Source: JAJDZL01 sp965221175
Lineage (GTDB): Bacteria > Pseudomonadota > Gammaproteobacteria > Arenicellales > JAJDZL01
DNA: 64,000 nucleotides
NCBI GenBank assembly: GCA_965221175.1
Contig: OZ244867.1
Location: 1,178,001-1,242,000 of the forward strand
Direction of reading: 5' to 3'
Each line of letters opens with the position of its first letter. Positions within the stretch are counted from its first letter, which is position 1. The position numbers were made by a program, and so were the translations under genes. The notes beneath the pieces are model-generated. The model was not told the origin of the DNA and did not search any database. It saw nothing but the letters and a program-made list of their open reading frames with translations. Shown here piece after piece: positions 26,278 through 35,123 of the stretch.

Positions 26278-26803
26278 ATCGTGGATTGAAGTAAATGAAA
26301 TTTCTAGTCAAACCCGTATACCGAAAACGGAAACTGACCAATACCAATTGACCGTACTGTCTGACTCTTACCGACCCAAAGTGATTGTCACGAAAATTGG
26401 ACTGGATGGTCATGATCGTGGCAGTCGTGTTGTTGCCGCCAAATTGAGAGACAGCGGTATGGAAGTTGTGTACACACCACCGTGGCAAACTGTCCGGGAA
26501 TTGGTTCGTCTGGCGGAAGAAGAAGATGCAGATGTAATTGGAATCAGCAGCTTGGCTACAGACCACCTTTTGATTCCAGATCTTGTCAATGCACTACGCG
26601 ATGCAGATATGGATCATATTGGCATTGTGGTAGGTGGCATCATTCCAGATGACGATGAAAATGAATTACTCAAATTAGGAGTCAGCCGGGTGTTTCATCC
26701 TGGAAGTTCCTTGACGGAAATTTCTGAATTTGTTCACACATTGGCGAAAAACGTGCGAACGGGCATCCTCCAGCAATGGGAAAGGCAAAGTCAAGGAATT
26801 TAG
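26267..26803 (+). CDS. Cobalamin-binding subunit of an acyl-CoA mutase
   Basis: A B12-binding domain of the methylmalonyl-CoA mutase type: KVIVTKIGLDGHDRGSRVVA carries DxHxxG, whose His replaces the lower cobalamin ligand; GISSLATDH and VVGGIIPDDD supply the SxL and GG elements. Up to 178 residues are open, but no ATG exists near the expected N-terminus; the first usable codon is TTG at 26267 (inside the end of the TlpA gene) or TTG at 26348, with no clear ribosome binding site. It should assemble with the catalytic subunit at 28352. A degraded second copy of its 3' end lies at 28185-28365. Directly downstream is a degraded copy of the mutase 5' end. Confidence 0.85.
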   Translation: MTSKSWIEVNEISSQTRIPKTETDQYQLTVLSDSYRPKVIVTKIGLDGHDRGSRVVAAKLRDSGMEVVYTPPWQTVRELVRLAEEEDADVIGISSLATDHLLIPDLVNALRDADMDHIGIVVGGIIPDDDENELLKLGVSRVFHPGSSLTEISEFVHTLAKNVRTGILQQWERQSQGI

Positions 26804-27095
26804 TAACGTTGTAGATTTTGCGACACCTAACCCAGAAATAGTCAGTTTGATTTGGCAACGCGAATATCAAGGATAACTGTCGCAGATAAAAGAGATAACG
26901 AAGCGCTCTGAAAATTTCATGAAGCTTTTGTATACACCGGACAACTTGGACAGAGAAGAAAATTCCAAAAAATCTCGCTTATCCAGACCCAATTTCAACG
27001 ACACTCGTAATTGACCCGTCAAAGCATCGCAGGAGGATCTCGAGCCAGCGACAGTATTTCGCAACCGGCGAGCCTTACCCTGCATTGAAGACGTT
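26804..27095 (+). pseudogene. Degraded 5' copy of the acyl-CoA mutase catalytic gene
   Basis: From AGTAACGTTGTAGATTTTGC (26799 on) this stretch aligns base by base with the start of the intact mutase gene at 28360-28650, with many substitutions and small indels: GGCAACGCGAATATCAA against GGCGACGCGAATATCAA, and TTTGTATACACCGGACAAC against TTTGTACACACCGGACGAC. Stops and the loss of the ATG make it non-coding. Similarity fades near 27080-27095, where the acetyltransferase gene begins. It shows that the B12-subunit-mutase pair was once duplicated. Confidence 0.8.
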
Positions 27096-27097
27096 GA

Positions 27098-27826
27098 ATG
27101 ACTGTTAAAAATATGACTGAGACCCTGAATCACTTTGGGCAGCCTGTTGGATTTCCTGTGGACAACTGGCACGCACGCCCTCGTCCACCGAAAAGCGGAA
27201 TGTCGGGCAACTATTGCCGAGTGGTTCCTATCGACCTGTATCTTCATGCCGCCGAACTTCATCAAGCATATATAAAGAATCTGGAACATCGAATCTGGAC
27301 ATACCTAGGTTACGGACCGTTTGACACTCTTGAGGATTTCAAAGCGTGGATGAAGGATTACTGCCTCGGCAGCGATCCGCTTTTTCATGCCATTATTGAA
27401 AATGACTCGAGCACGGCACTCGGAGTAGCCAGCTACATGCGCATCCAGCCGGAATTCGGCGTAATCGAAGTTGGTCATATCAACTATTCTCCGGCTTTGC
27501 AGAGGAAACGCGCTGGCACCGAAGCCATGTATCTGATGATGCAACGCGTGTTCGATGAACTTGGTTACCGTCGATATGAATGGAAATGTGATGCGTTGAA
27601 CGCTGGTTCATGCAAAGCAGCGGTGCGGCTAGGATTTGCTTTTGAAGGGATCTTCCGGCAAGCAACCATCTATAAAGGACGAAATCGGGATACCGCTTGG
27701 TACTCGATTGTTGACACCGAATGGCCTGCATTGAAAAATGCGTTTCAATGTTGGCTGAAAAGAGAAAATTTCGATTCCAATGGTCGGCAAATACAACGTT
27801 TGTCTGAATTTCAAACTCACAGATGA
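27098..27826 (+). CDS. GNAT-family N-acetyltransferase (RimJ/RimL-like)
   Basis: A protein of up to 242 residues. GFPVDNWHARPRPPKSGMSG precedes a GNAT domain: ALGVASYMRIQPEFGVIEVG (strands 2-4), INYSPALQRKRAGTEAMYLM (acetyl-CoA pyrophosphate loop region, RxxGxA-like RKRAGTEA) and LNAGSCKAAVRLGFAFEGIFRQ (the N..S..A...LGF.EG signature of RimJ/RimL and ribosomal-protein acetyltransferases). ATG at 27098 or the in-frame ATG at 27113 (MTETLNHFGQPVGFP) may be used; relatives begin near the second. It sits between degraded halves of the mutase duplication, so it was probably carried in or retained at the recombination point. Substrate unknown. Confidence 0.85.
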   Translation: MTVKNMTETLNHFGQPVGFPVDNWHARPRPPKSGMSGNYCRVVPIDLYLHAAELHQAYIKNLEHRIWTYLGYGPFDTLEDFKAWMKDYCLGSDPLFHAIIENDSSTALGVASYMRIQPEFGVIEVGHINYSPALQRKRAGTEAMYLMMQRVFDELGYRRYEWKCDALNAGSCKAAVRLGFAFEGIFRQATIYKGRNRDTAWYSIVDTEWPALKNAFQCWLKRENFDSNGRQIQRLSEFQTHR

Positions 27827-28184
27827 AGCAACCCACTGCGTAGCCTTGTGTTACCAGCATTCGCTTCACAATTGTTAGTGCCGCAGCGAGTCCGAATGCT
27901 TCGTGAATAGTCGATTTGACAGCTGTCGATAGATTACCGACCTGAATTCTATTGGTTGTACAATGGACATGCTGAGTTGTAATTTAGAAAATTTGTATGG
28001 CAATTCACGAATTTATGATTCAGGATTCAAACTGATTATGCAAGTGCGACCTTGAAGGGGAGCTGTCAATCAGTACAACTACCGCGATTTACCTGTTATA
28101 CGAGTTCATGCATTTCTGCTGTCACATGGATGAAAACTGGAATGTCCGTAATAGGCTACTCGTGAACACGCTTCGGCGCCACCA
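27827..28184. other. Intergenic, nothing recognised
   Basis: About 360 bases with no convincing gene. It separates the acetyltransferase gene from the degraded B12-subunit copy and may hold the promoter for the mutase-meaB pair, but I cannot point to a clear site. Confidence 0.35.
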
Positions 28185-28365
28185 CACGGCCCATCACAAT
28201 TCTCGAATTATGATGAAAATGAATTACTCAACCTCGGCGTCAGCCCGGGTGTTTCACCCTGGAAGTTCCTTTACGGAAATTTCCGAGTTCGTTCACACGT
28301 TGGTGAAAGACGTACGGACGGGCATCCCTCAGCAATTGGAGAGGCAAAGTTATGAAAAAAAGTAA
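28185..28365 (+). pseudogene. Degraded 3' copy of the B12-binding subunit gene
   Basis: From about 28185 the sequence matches the end of the intact B12-subunit gene (26640-26790): GATGAAAATGAATTACTCAA is shared exactly, then RVFHPGSSFTEISEFVHTLVK parallels RVFHPGSSLTEISEFVHTLAK. The 5' two thirds, including DGHDRG, are missing, so it cannot bind cobalamin. The fragment runs straight into the intact mutase gene, whose ATG (28352) lies inside it, preserving the ancestral junction of the two genes. A frame is open from 28108, but its first ~40 residues are unrelated. Confidence 0.8.
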
Positions 28366-30037
28366 CGTTGTAGATTTTGCGACATCAAAACCTGAAACAT
28401 CCAGTTCAATCTGGCGACGCGAATATCAAAAGCAATTGCCGCAGGAAAAAGAGATAGCGAATCGCTCTGGGATTTCCATAAAGCCTTTGTACACACCGGA
28501 CGACTGGGATGGAGAAGAGTATTCCGAAAAACTCGGCTATCCAGGGCAGATTCCAATGACACGCGGAATTTACCCGTCAATGCATCGCGGGAGAATCTGG
28601 AGCCAGCGACAACTGATCGGGTTCGGCACCCCTGAGGACTACAACGAACGATTGCAGAAACTGCTCGACGCAGGCAACACGGCAATCAGTCTTATCCCGT
28701 GCAACTCTGTTTATCGTGGCTACGACATTGATGAAGTCGATCCCAAATTGCTTGGCACGTGTGGCGTCACCGTCAATACTGTCGACGACATGGATCTGTG
28801 TTTCAAGAACGTCGACCTGAATTCACTATCGACTGCTATGAACGATCCTCTACCGTTCACATTGCTAGCTCTGTTGCTGGCGGTTGCCAAAAGTAGAGGA
28901 ATTGACTGGAAATACGTGTCCGGCACATCCAACCAAAGCGACTATATTTCGCATTACGTTGCCAACCACATGTTTTTCCGACTGGCCCTGAGCGGCTCTC
29001 GAAGAGTACTTGTAGATCACATCGCATTCTGTCAGGAACATGTGCCATATTGGAATCCATTGTCGATCGTGGGCCAGCATATGCAACAGGCTGGAGCGAC
29101 GCCGGCGGAAGCAATGGCGTTTACACTGGCAACCGGAATTCAGTATGCAGAAGACTGCATCGCCCGCGGCATGAATCCAGATCAGTTTCTGGAGAGATTC
29201 ACATTTTTCTTCGATATCTCAATCAGTTTCTTTGAAGAAATTGCCAAGTGTCGTGCAGGGCGAAGAATTTGGCAGAGAATCGTTCGAGAACGATTCGGCG
29301 CACAGAATCCAAAAACTTGGCGATTCAAATTTCACGGGCAGACCTCCGGTGTCGATCTGACTCGACAGGAACCGCTCAACAATATTGCTCGAGTTACCAT
29401 ACAGGCAATGGCTGGAGTGTTCACCGGGCTGCAATCATTGCATACCGACTCCTTCGACGAAGTTCTGAGTGCACCCACTGAAGAAGCGGCGCGAGTTGCA
29501 GTTGCCACGCAAAATATTATTCGGGAAGAAGCACACTGCGCTGATGTCATTGACCCTCTTGCAGGATCGTATTACATTGAATCGCTTACCGATCAGATGG
29601 AAGAAAAAATTTTGGAGGTTCTACAAAAAATCGATGATGCAGGCGGAATGTTCAAAGCTGTGGAAAAAGGCTTGGTACAGTACTGGATCGGGCAGTCAGC
29701 AATGAATATTCAGGATCAAGTCGATTCCGGAGAGCAGACCATCGTCGGTGTTAACAAGTACAAACTGGAAGAGGACTCAGTTTCAGCCAAACCATTGGAA
29801 CGACCCTCTGCAGCAACCATTGAGAGACAGTTGAATAAACTCAAGGAGTTCAAATCGAATCGAAACCAATCCGACTACAACACTGCCATTTCCAATCTTC
29901 AAGATGCTGCGCAGGATGAAAGCCAAAATGTTTACGGAGCGATTGTTAACGCTATTTGCAATGGAGCGACACATGGAGAAGTCGTGCATCACGTTCGACA
30001 GGAATTAGGTTTCGGGCAACCTCAAACCTCAATATGA
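28352..30037 (+). CDS. Coenzyme-B12-dependent acyl-CoA mutase, catalytic subunit, divergent
   Basis: A 561-residue TIM-barrel mutase of the methylmalonyl-CoA mutase superfamily lacking its own B12 domain. Family landmarks: IYPSMHRGRIWSQRQLIGFG, GYDIDEVDPKLLGTCGVTVN, SIVGQHMQQAGATPAEAMAF, KFHGQTSGVDLTRQEPLNNI and DVIDPLAGSYYIE. Substrate-pocket positions differ from classical methylmalonyl-CoA mutase: the catalytic Tyr of YPTMY is His here, and the usual QND...RGTYIYPP segment reads NQSDYISHYVANHMFFRLALSG. It also departs from the isobutyryl- and ethylmalonyl-CoA mutase patterns as I remember them, so the substrate is open. Overlap of 4 bases (ATGA) couples it to meaB. Confidence 0.82.
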   Translation: MKKSNVVDFATSKPETSSSIWRREYQKQLPQEKEIANRSGISIKPLYTPDDWDGEEYSEKLGYPGQIPMTRGIYPSMHRGRIWSQRQLIGFGTPEDYNERLQKLLDAGNTAISLIPCNSVYRGYDIDEVDPKLLGTCGVTVNTVDDMDLCFKNVDLNSLSTAMNDPLPFTLLALLLAVAKSRGIDWKYVSGTSNQSDYISHYVANHMFFRLALSGSRRVLVDHIAFCQEHVPYWNPLSIVGQHMQQAGATPAEAMAFTLATGIQYAEDCIARGMNPDQFLERFTFFFDISISFFEEIAKCRAGRRIWQRIVRERFGAQNPKTWRFKFHGQTSGVDLTRQEPLNNIARVTIQAMAGVFTGLQSLHTDSFDEVLSAPTEEAARVAVATQNIIREEAHCADVIDPLAGSYYIESLTDQMEEKILEVLQKIDDAGGMFKAVEKGLVQYWIGQSAMNIQDQVDSGEQTIVGVNKYKLEEDSVSAKPLERPSAATIERQLNKLKEFKSNRNQSDYNTAISNLQDAAQDESQNVYGAIVNAICNGATHGEVVHHVRQELGFGQPQTSI

Positions 30038-31020
30038 ATCGATCCGGAAACACTGGCAGCGAAGCCAGTGAAAATCCGATACTGACGAATCTGGTTCAGG
30101 GAAGCAGAAATTCGCTTGCTCGGGCGATTACCATCGTCGAAAACAATCTAGCGGGTAGAAAAGACATTCTTCAGGCGATTGCAAATCACTTGGGGAATGC
30201 ACATGTAGTCGGCATAACCGGACCACCGGGTGTCGGGAAATCCACTCTGATTGACGCTTGTATTCCTGCTTTTCGAGGATTGGGCAAGTCAGTTGCCGTT
30301 CTTGCCATTGATCCCAGCAGTCACGTAAGTGGCGGTGCGATTCTGGGAGACAGAGTACGAATGGCGGGTCACAGCGAGGACGAAGGCGTATTCATCAGGT
30401 CTGTAGCAGCCCGCGGGCATCTTGGCGGACTTTCAGCAACAACAATGCACATTATCAATCTGTTTGATGCGGCTCAGTGGGATACGATAGTTGTTGAGAC
30501 GGTCGGTACTGGACAATCGGAAATAGAGATTTCAGAGTTGGCTGACACGACTGTCGTCGTCGAATCACCCGGGCTCGGCGATGAAATTCAGGCAATCAAA
30601 GCCGGAATCCTCGAAATTGCCGACATCATTGTTGTCAACAAAGCGGATCTTCCGCAAGCTGATCTGACACAAAGTGACTTGTCACTTTCGATTTCACTTC
30701 GCCATTCCCTAAAAACTCCTAAAGTCTTGAAATCAACTGCAACAACTGGGGAAGGCATACCTGAGCTGGTAAACGAAATTTGCAGTCACGCTGACGAGGT
30801 AATGAAACAGGACCGTTCCAAATCAGCACTTGAACGTACCCGCAAACTGACAGCACGGATTCTGGGCGAAAACGTCGAACAAGAATTTCTGAAGTCAGAG
30901 GATTCAGTGATCGAGAAAATTTTGAAATTTATTCAGTCTGGAGAGATTGAAACTGATAGTCTCGCACGTGGAATTACCAAAAAAATCATTGAATCTGCAA
31001 CCAGAAGCAAACTCGACTAG
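30034..31020 (+). CDS. meaB: MeaB/ArgK-type G-protein chaperone of acyl-CoA mutase
   Basis: A 328-residue SIMIBI-class GTPase that loads and protects coenzyme B12 in acyl-CoA mutases. Motifs: GITGPPGVGKSTLIDACIPA (P-loop), LAIDPSSHVSGGAILGDRVRM (switch I region), VETVGTGQSEIEISELADT (switch II) and VVNKADLP (NKxD base recognition). The C-terminal arm for dimerisation is present. ATG at 30034 overlaps the mutase stop, which fixes the start and implies translational coupling. A second copy lacking the P-loop lies at 36165-36791. Confidence 0.94.
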   Translation: MNRSGNTGSEASENPILTNLVQGSRNSLARAITIVENNLAGRKDILQAIANHLGNAHVVGITGPPGVGKSTLIDACIPAFRGLGKSVAVLAIDPSSHVSGGAILGDRVRMAGHSEDEGVFIRSVAARGHLGGLSATTMHIINLFDAAQWDTIVVETVGTGQSEIEISELADTTVVVESPGLGDEIQAIKAGILEIADIIVVNKADLPQADLTQSDLSLSISLRHSLKTPKVLKSTATTGEGIPELVNEICSHADEVMKQDRSKSALERTRKLTARILGENVEQEFLKSEDSVIEKILKFIQSGEIETDSLARGITKKIIESATRSKLD

Positions 31021-31294
31021 CTTCCGATTTGAAAGGCGCAATGCATGGTACGTGGACTTGATTGACTGCCATTAGGAGAACTGAAAGATTCCGACGATTG
31101 ACCTGCCCCATCCGGATCTTCCGTACGACACGTTTGTCTGAATCCATTGAATCTAATCGTGACGGAAGCGGTGCGGAATCTTGGTACCGGCTACAAGCCA
31201 CTTACGAGTTGGTACAAGCGATGGTCAACACTCCCCGTTAGTCCTGTACAAATGGTGAAAGCCCCGGGATCAAAATAACGCACTGACGCTATGA
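31021..31294. other. Intergenic with meaB-downstream duplication
   Basis: The first ~85 bases (31021-31105) match the sequence after the truncated meaB copy at 36792-36875, for example TTGATTGACTGCCATTAGGA against TCGATTGACTACCATTGGGA, so the duplicated unit extended past the gene. The remainder has no gene that I recognise. Confidence 0.5.
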
Positions 31295-31444
31295 TCAAGC
31301 AACCTGCCTACCTTTCCGCAACTTCTTCTCCCTCACTTTTCGGTCCGCTGCATCGAACAAAGCCTTCACCAACTCCCTGGGATCGTCCGGCATATCCAGG
31401 TCCCGCAGTTCCTTATGGCTCTTCCGAGTCTTTTTGATAGTCAC
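31295..31444 (-). CDS. Small basic protein with DAADRK motif, unknown
   Basis: A possible 49-residue protein starting at GTG 31444: VTIKKTRKSHKELRDLDMPD then DPRELVKALFDAADRKVREK and a basic end. The same motif (ELARSLFEAADRKLKKK) forms the N-terminus of the Panacea antitoxin frame at about 2050-2140. Two independent occurrences suggest a real conserved module of small, highly charged proteins. The frame is open back to 31480 without ATG; the start is therefore uncertain, and it may be a remnant. I do not know a function. Confidence 0.4.
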   Translation of the reverse strand: MTIKKTRKSHKELRDLDMPDDPRELVKALFDAADRKVREKKLRKGRQVA

Positions 31445-31554
31445 CTTTTCAGGAATTTCCCAATCTTTTTTTAACCCGCACTATCCAGCGTTTTTCCAGT
31501 CAACGCCAATAACGATTGGATGCCTTTGAAAATAAACTAAAGAGGAATTAATTA

Positions 31555-31810
31555 TTTAATCCACTCTTTGTAAGGCGGGGTCTTTCCGACCATGCCAATT
31601 GCCAGCAAAGTCATCGGTTTGATCGTATCCTTGCTTCGGACGTTGTGCTGTTTGGCGAATTCATTGACGCTGCAGGTGAGATGCTTGACGCTCATCCAAT
31701 GACAAGTGCCGTGATAGCCTCGTTTTATCATCGCCCATCGACTCCATCCCATTGATGTGCGCCAGTTCTTTGACAGATTCGTCGAAGCTGTCCCCTGATC
31801 AGTGTAGAAA
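31555..31810 (-). pseudogene. IS1595-family (ISXO2-like) transposase C-terminal fragment
   Basis: The minus strand encodes ESVKELAHINGMES and, after a frameshift near 31745, AMIKRGYHGTCHWMSVKHLT and VNEFAKQHNVRSKDTIKPMT. These match the end of ISXO2-like DDE transposases (HTNGIESFW..LKRGYHGT.H..S.KHL.RYV.EF..R.N). The DDE domain proper and the terminal repeats are missing, so it is a dead fragment beside the autotransporter. Confidence 0.75.
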
Positions 31811-31862
31811 GGGTATACCTAGTCCGTACACAATCACATTGATCCTCTCTGCGCACAGAAAT

Positions 31863-34800
31863 CTAGAAGCGCATCTGCAATTGTGCCGTCACCGCATGGA
31901 CAGGGTCATCGTCCACCAGCAATCCAGTGTAACCGATGCGCATTCGCAACCGGTCTGACTGCTTCATGTTAATGCCGGCGTTCAGGCTGTGGACGGTTCG
32001 CGGCATGCGACGCGCAAGAACACGACTTTGGAAGTCGAGTACGCCCAATCTGTCGGACTGGCGTAGGTCGAATGAACTCGGATTGTCGGAATGAATGTGC
32101 CAGCTGTTCAATTGCAACTCCGGCTTCAAGCTCAATCCCGCCCTTGTACTGATCATCTCTGTCGGCGAGACGTTCAGTCCGACTTTCCAGCCACGGTAAT
32201 TCCAAGCGAGACCCGGCATCTCGGCGTTGAAGACCGCGCCTGAGGCCTCGTGGGCGCTTTGCTCAATCGAACCGGAGAATGCCGACAGCGAAGGAACGAC
32301 GTTCAAGCCCCCCGAGGCAAAGCGTATTCCGCCACCGATTTCAATTTGGCTCCGTGTCAAATTCAAATCGCCGGTCATGGCATCGCCTGAAACTGGATTT
32401 TCGAACACCGACCGCGCGTCGTAGTTGCCAAGTGAAGCGGCGACGTTCACGAATCGGTTGTCTTGGTTCCAGCTTGCCCATGCCGTGTAGTGACTGCCCT
32501 TCAAATTCGCCATGCCGTCATTGCTGAGACTCAGCGTCGATGTCGACGCGAATACTTCGGGTGCGGCGGAAAATCCGATTCGGAAGCCGTTCGCGACAAG
32601 CGAACTTGCCTCAACCGCCCAACCCTTCAACACGGCACCTTCACCTTTGGCAAGTCCGGGGGCTTCGGCACTGAACTGACGGATCCGGTATTCGACGGCG
32701 TCGCCGCCCAGGAGACGACGGGAGTCTCCACCGGAGCGGTTGAAAGATTGCGGGTGGTCCTCATCGTCGCAATCCAGGAACTGCAAGGCTGCCGCAAAAC
32801 TGTCATCAAAGCAGTTGCTGCTATACATCACCATGAACAACGCTGCTAGAGCGAGAATTCCACTGTTGCCGCCATTACCATTCGTAGCGCTTTGCGGTAT
32901 GAAGTCGTAGCTCTCGCCCAACTCACTATCCGGACTCAACGTTATTTGATTACGAATATGGGTGCCAAGGAATTCCCCTTCATCCAATTTCAGCGTCCCT
33001 ATTGTGACATAGTCCCTGTCCATCGCCGTGCGGATGGTTATGTCTACCATACCATTATTGGTATTCGAGTCCGAATCCACCTCTTGAACCTGCAGAAATT
33101 GCGGATCGTCGTTGGGATTCGTGTCATCAAATGAATTTTTGAAACTAGTATTAGCGTCATCATGGTCCGCGTCGGCAGCAGTCTGAATGAAGATCTCAGG
33201 AGTGCCCTCGAAAATGACCCGTTTGGCAGTCACTTTTCCATAGTTGTTATTGTCCGCGAAGTCCTTGTACTCGAATACCAGCCGCGACGCATCTTTCACG
33301 GTCATTTCTCCATCCAAACCGAGATCGAAATTTCCTCTGATGATTAGGGTGCCGCTTTCGATGACCGCCTCCGAACTGGTGAATGTCACGTCGCGCCTCA
33401 TGCGCACTGTTCCCTTACCGATTTGCGAATACGTTTCAAGACCTCGCACTTCGCCGTCGATGTCGATTAAGGATCTCGCACGGGTATTCAAAACAAGCGT
33501 ATCATCCCCGCCAAAAAAGTCTATGTCGCCTTTGATTCTAGTATTTCCCACAATGATCATCTCGTCGTCGCCGACGGGTGCATCATCGTTATCTGGAACG
33601 CCATCGAAGAACGGCCCCACGCCAGAAAATAACACATGACCAGTAAGCATACTGTCGGTGACGGTGAACTTAACGCGGCCGCCGGTAAACCACGCCGCCG
33701 CCGGAGGTGTCTCATACTCAACTCCTTCATTGATCATGGAGTTCGACACTTCGACTTCGATGGGTATTATGTTCTCATCAAGGCCACTAACGTTGTCAAC
33801 TATCGCATTGATCCCAGCCCGTCTGAAGGCGGGTTCATCGAGAGCTTGGGCTTCGCTAGCGGGGATGTCGCCGACAACAACCGTCCCACCGTTCATTAAG
33901 ATGCGCACAATTGAATTTTCACCCACGGCCCGTGCTAAAAGCGCCGACGCACGGCCGACCGTGACCGAACCGAAATTGTGAATTTCCGCTATGGTGTTTT
34001 CGCCCTCAACTCGAGCTCTAACTCCGCGCGCACTATCTCCCTCCGTCGTCACGGTTCCATAGTTGACACTTTTCGCGGAACTTCCTCTAGAGCTCGTACG
34101 TGCGTACAAACCGTGCCCATATTGGCCCTTGGTTTTCACAGTGCCGTAGTTCACTATCTCTGAACTACCTTCATCTGCATTGGCATAAATTCCGTACGGA
34201 TCGTAAAAATCCATGCCACCGGTGTAGCTTTCGACGTAGCTTTCACCTCGGGTTTCAACGTGTCCGCGGTTTATAATCCTTGTCGTGCTGTTGGAGTGAT
34301 AATATGTTTGAGCAAACAACCCGATGCCGCCGGCGCCTTCAACCAGAACTTCGGCGCCGGCTTCATTGACAAGCGTGGCATCCGCCTTCCGAGAGTTTAA
34401 AGCGTTATAGGTTTTATCGGAATAGACGTAAATTCCGTCCGCATTTCCGGAGAATTCGTTGAATTCGGCATACCTATTTCCGGTTACATGCACTTTGCCG
34501 AAATTCCTAAATCGGATGCTGCCGTTATATATGTTATCAGCTACAATGCCCCTAGTATTATCAGCCGAGCTTTTGATGTTCAGATGATTTTCGATTTCAA
34601 AATTGTCTACATTTGTCTTAACTAAATCTTCATCAGCTAATGGAACAAGTAAAAGATCGATTGGGGGCATAGCACCTATATTTATTGCTGAGGATGGATC
34701 CTGAGGAAGACCGGCACTTGTAAACTCAAAATCATAATCCGTTTCTTCTTCTGCGTTGTCATTCGCTCGCAATACGAGCGGGGCACTGCTTTGACTGGAC

Positions 34801-35123
34801 TCGCAATTGAGCCGAAGGGATCCACCAATGATAGTTGAGTCTGGAGCGGGAGCGAACGAACCGTCGTTTTGCTTCACTACATTCAGATTCTGGTGTGACA
34901 CCGTCCTTTCGAGGTCGCAGTCGACCGCGGCGACGGGGGTGGGGAGCGAGCAAAAAGCCAGGACAGCAATCGCACAGAGAAGTTTTAGTGCACCACTGGT
35001 GCAACGTATCCCAATGCATGGAACAACGAATACCTGGTTATTCTCGTCAAGATAAATGCTTTGTCCAAAAGCAGGGATTGTGAAACTCTTTATCAATACC
35101 ATACATACTGATCTGATACTCAT
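31863..35123 (-). CDS. Type V autotransporter-like outer membrane protein
   Basis: A 1086-residue protein. A signal sequence (LKLLCAIAVLAFCSLPTPVAA, about residues 47-67) is preceded by a ~45-residue extension, so a later start or an extended signal peptide is likely. The passenger (~70-790) contains repeats such as NYGTVKTKGQYGHGLYARTS and NYGTVTTEGDSARGVRARVE, which look like beta-helix rungs, and Asp/Asn-rich segments. The last ~275 residues resemble an autotransporter barrel, ending in an alternating strand with terminal Phe (VHAVTAQLQMRF), the outer-membrane assembly signature. It is flanked by transposase fragments. Adhesion or host contact is a plausible but unproven role. Confidence 0.75.
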   Translation of the reverse strand: MSIRSVCMVLIKSFTIPAFGQSIYLDENNQVFVVPCIGIRCTSGALKLLCAIAVLAFCSLPTPVAAVDCDLERTVSHQNLNVVKQNDGSFAPAPDSTIIGGSLRLNCESSQSSAPLVLRANDNAEEETDYDFEFTSAGLPQDPSSAINIGAMPPIDLLLVPLADEDLVKTNVDNFEIENHLNIKSSADNTRGIVADNIYNGSIRFRNFGKVHVTGNRYAEFNEFSGNADGIYVYSDKTYNALNSRKADATLVNEAGAEVLVEGAGGIGLFAQTYYHSNSTTRIINRGHVETRGESYVESYTGGMDFYDPYGIYANADEGSSEIVNYGTVKTKGQYGHGLYARTSSRGSSAKSVNYGTVTTEGDSARGVRARVEGENTIAEIHNFGSVTVGRASALLARAVGENSIVRILMNGGTVVVGDIPASEAQALDEPAFRRAGINAIVDNVSGLDENIIPIEVEVSNSMINEGVEYETPPAAAWFTGGRVKFTVTDSMLTGHVLFSGVGPFFDGVPDNDDAPVGDDEMIIVGNTRIKGDIDFFGGDDTLVLNTRARSLIDIDGEVRGLETYSQIGKGTVRMRRDVTFTSSEAVIESGTLIIRGNFDLGLDGEMTVKDASRLVFEYKDFADNNNYGKVTAKRVIFEGTPEIFIQTAADADHDDANTSFKNSFDDTNPNDDPQFLQVQEVDSDSNTNNGMVDITIRTAMDRDYVTIGTLKLDEGEFLGTHIRNQITLSPDSELGESYDFIPQSATNGNGGNSGILALAALFMVMYSSNCFDDSFAAALQFLDCDDEDHPQSFNRSGGDSRRLLGGDAVEYRIRQFSAEAPGLAKGEGAVLKGWAVEASSLVANGFRIGFSAAPEVFASTSTLSLSNDGMANLKGSHYTAWASWNQDNRFVNVAASLGNYDARSVFENPVSGDAMTGDLNLTRSQIEIGGGIRFASGGLNVVPSLSAFSGSIEQSAHEASGAVFNAEMPGLAWNYRGWKVGLNVSPTEMISTRAGLSLKPELQLNSWHIHSDNPSSFDLRQSDRLGVLDFQSRVLARRMPRTVHSLNAGINMKQSDRLRMRIGYTGLLVDDDPVHAVTAQLQMRF

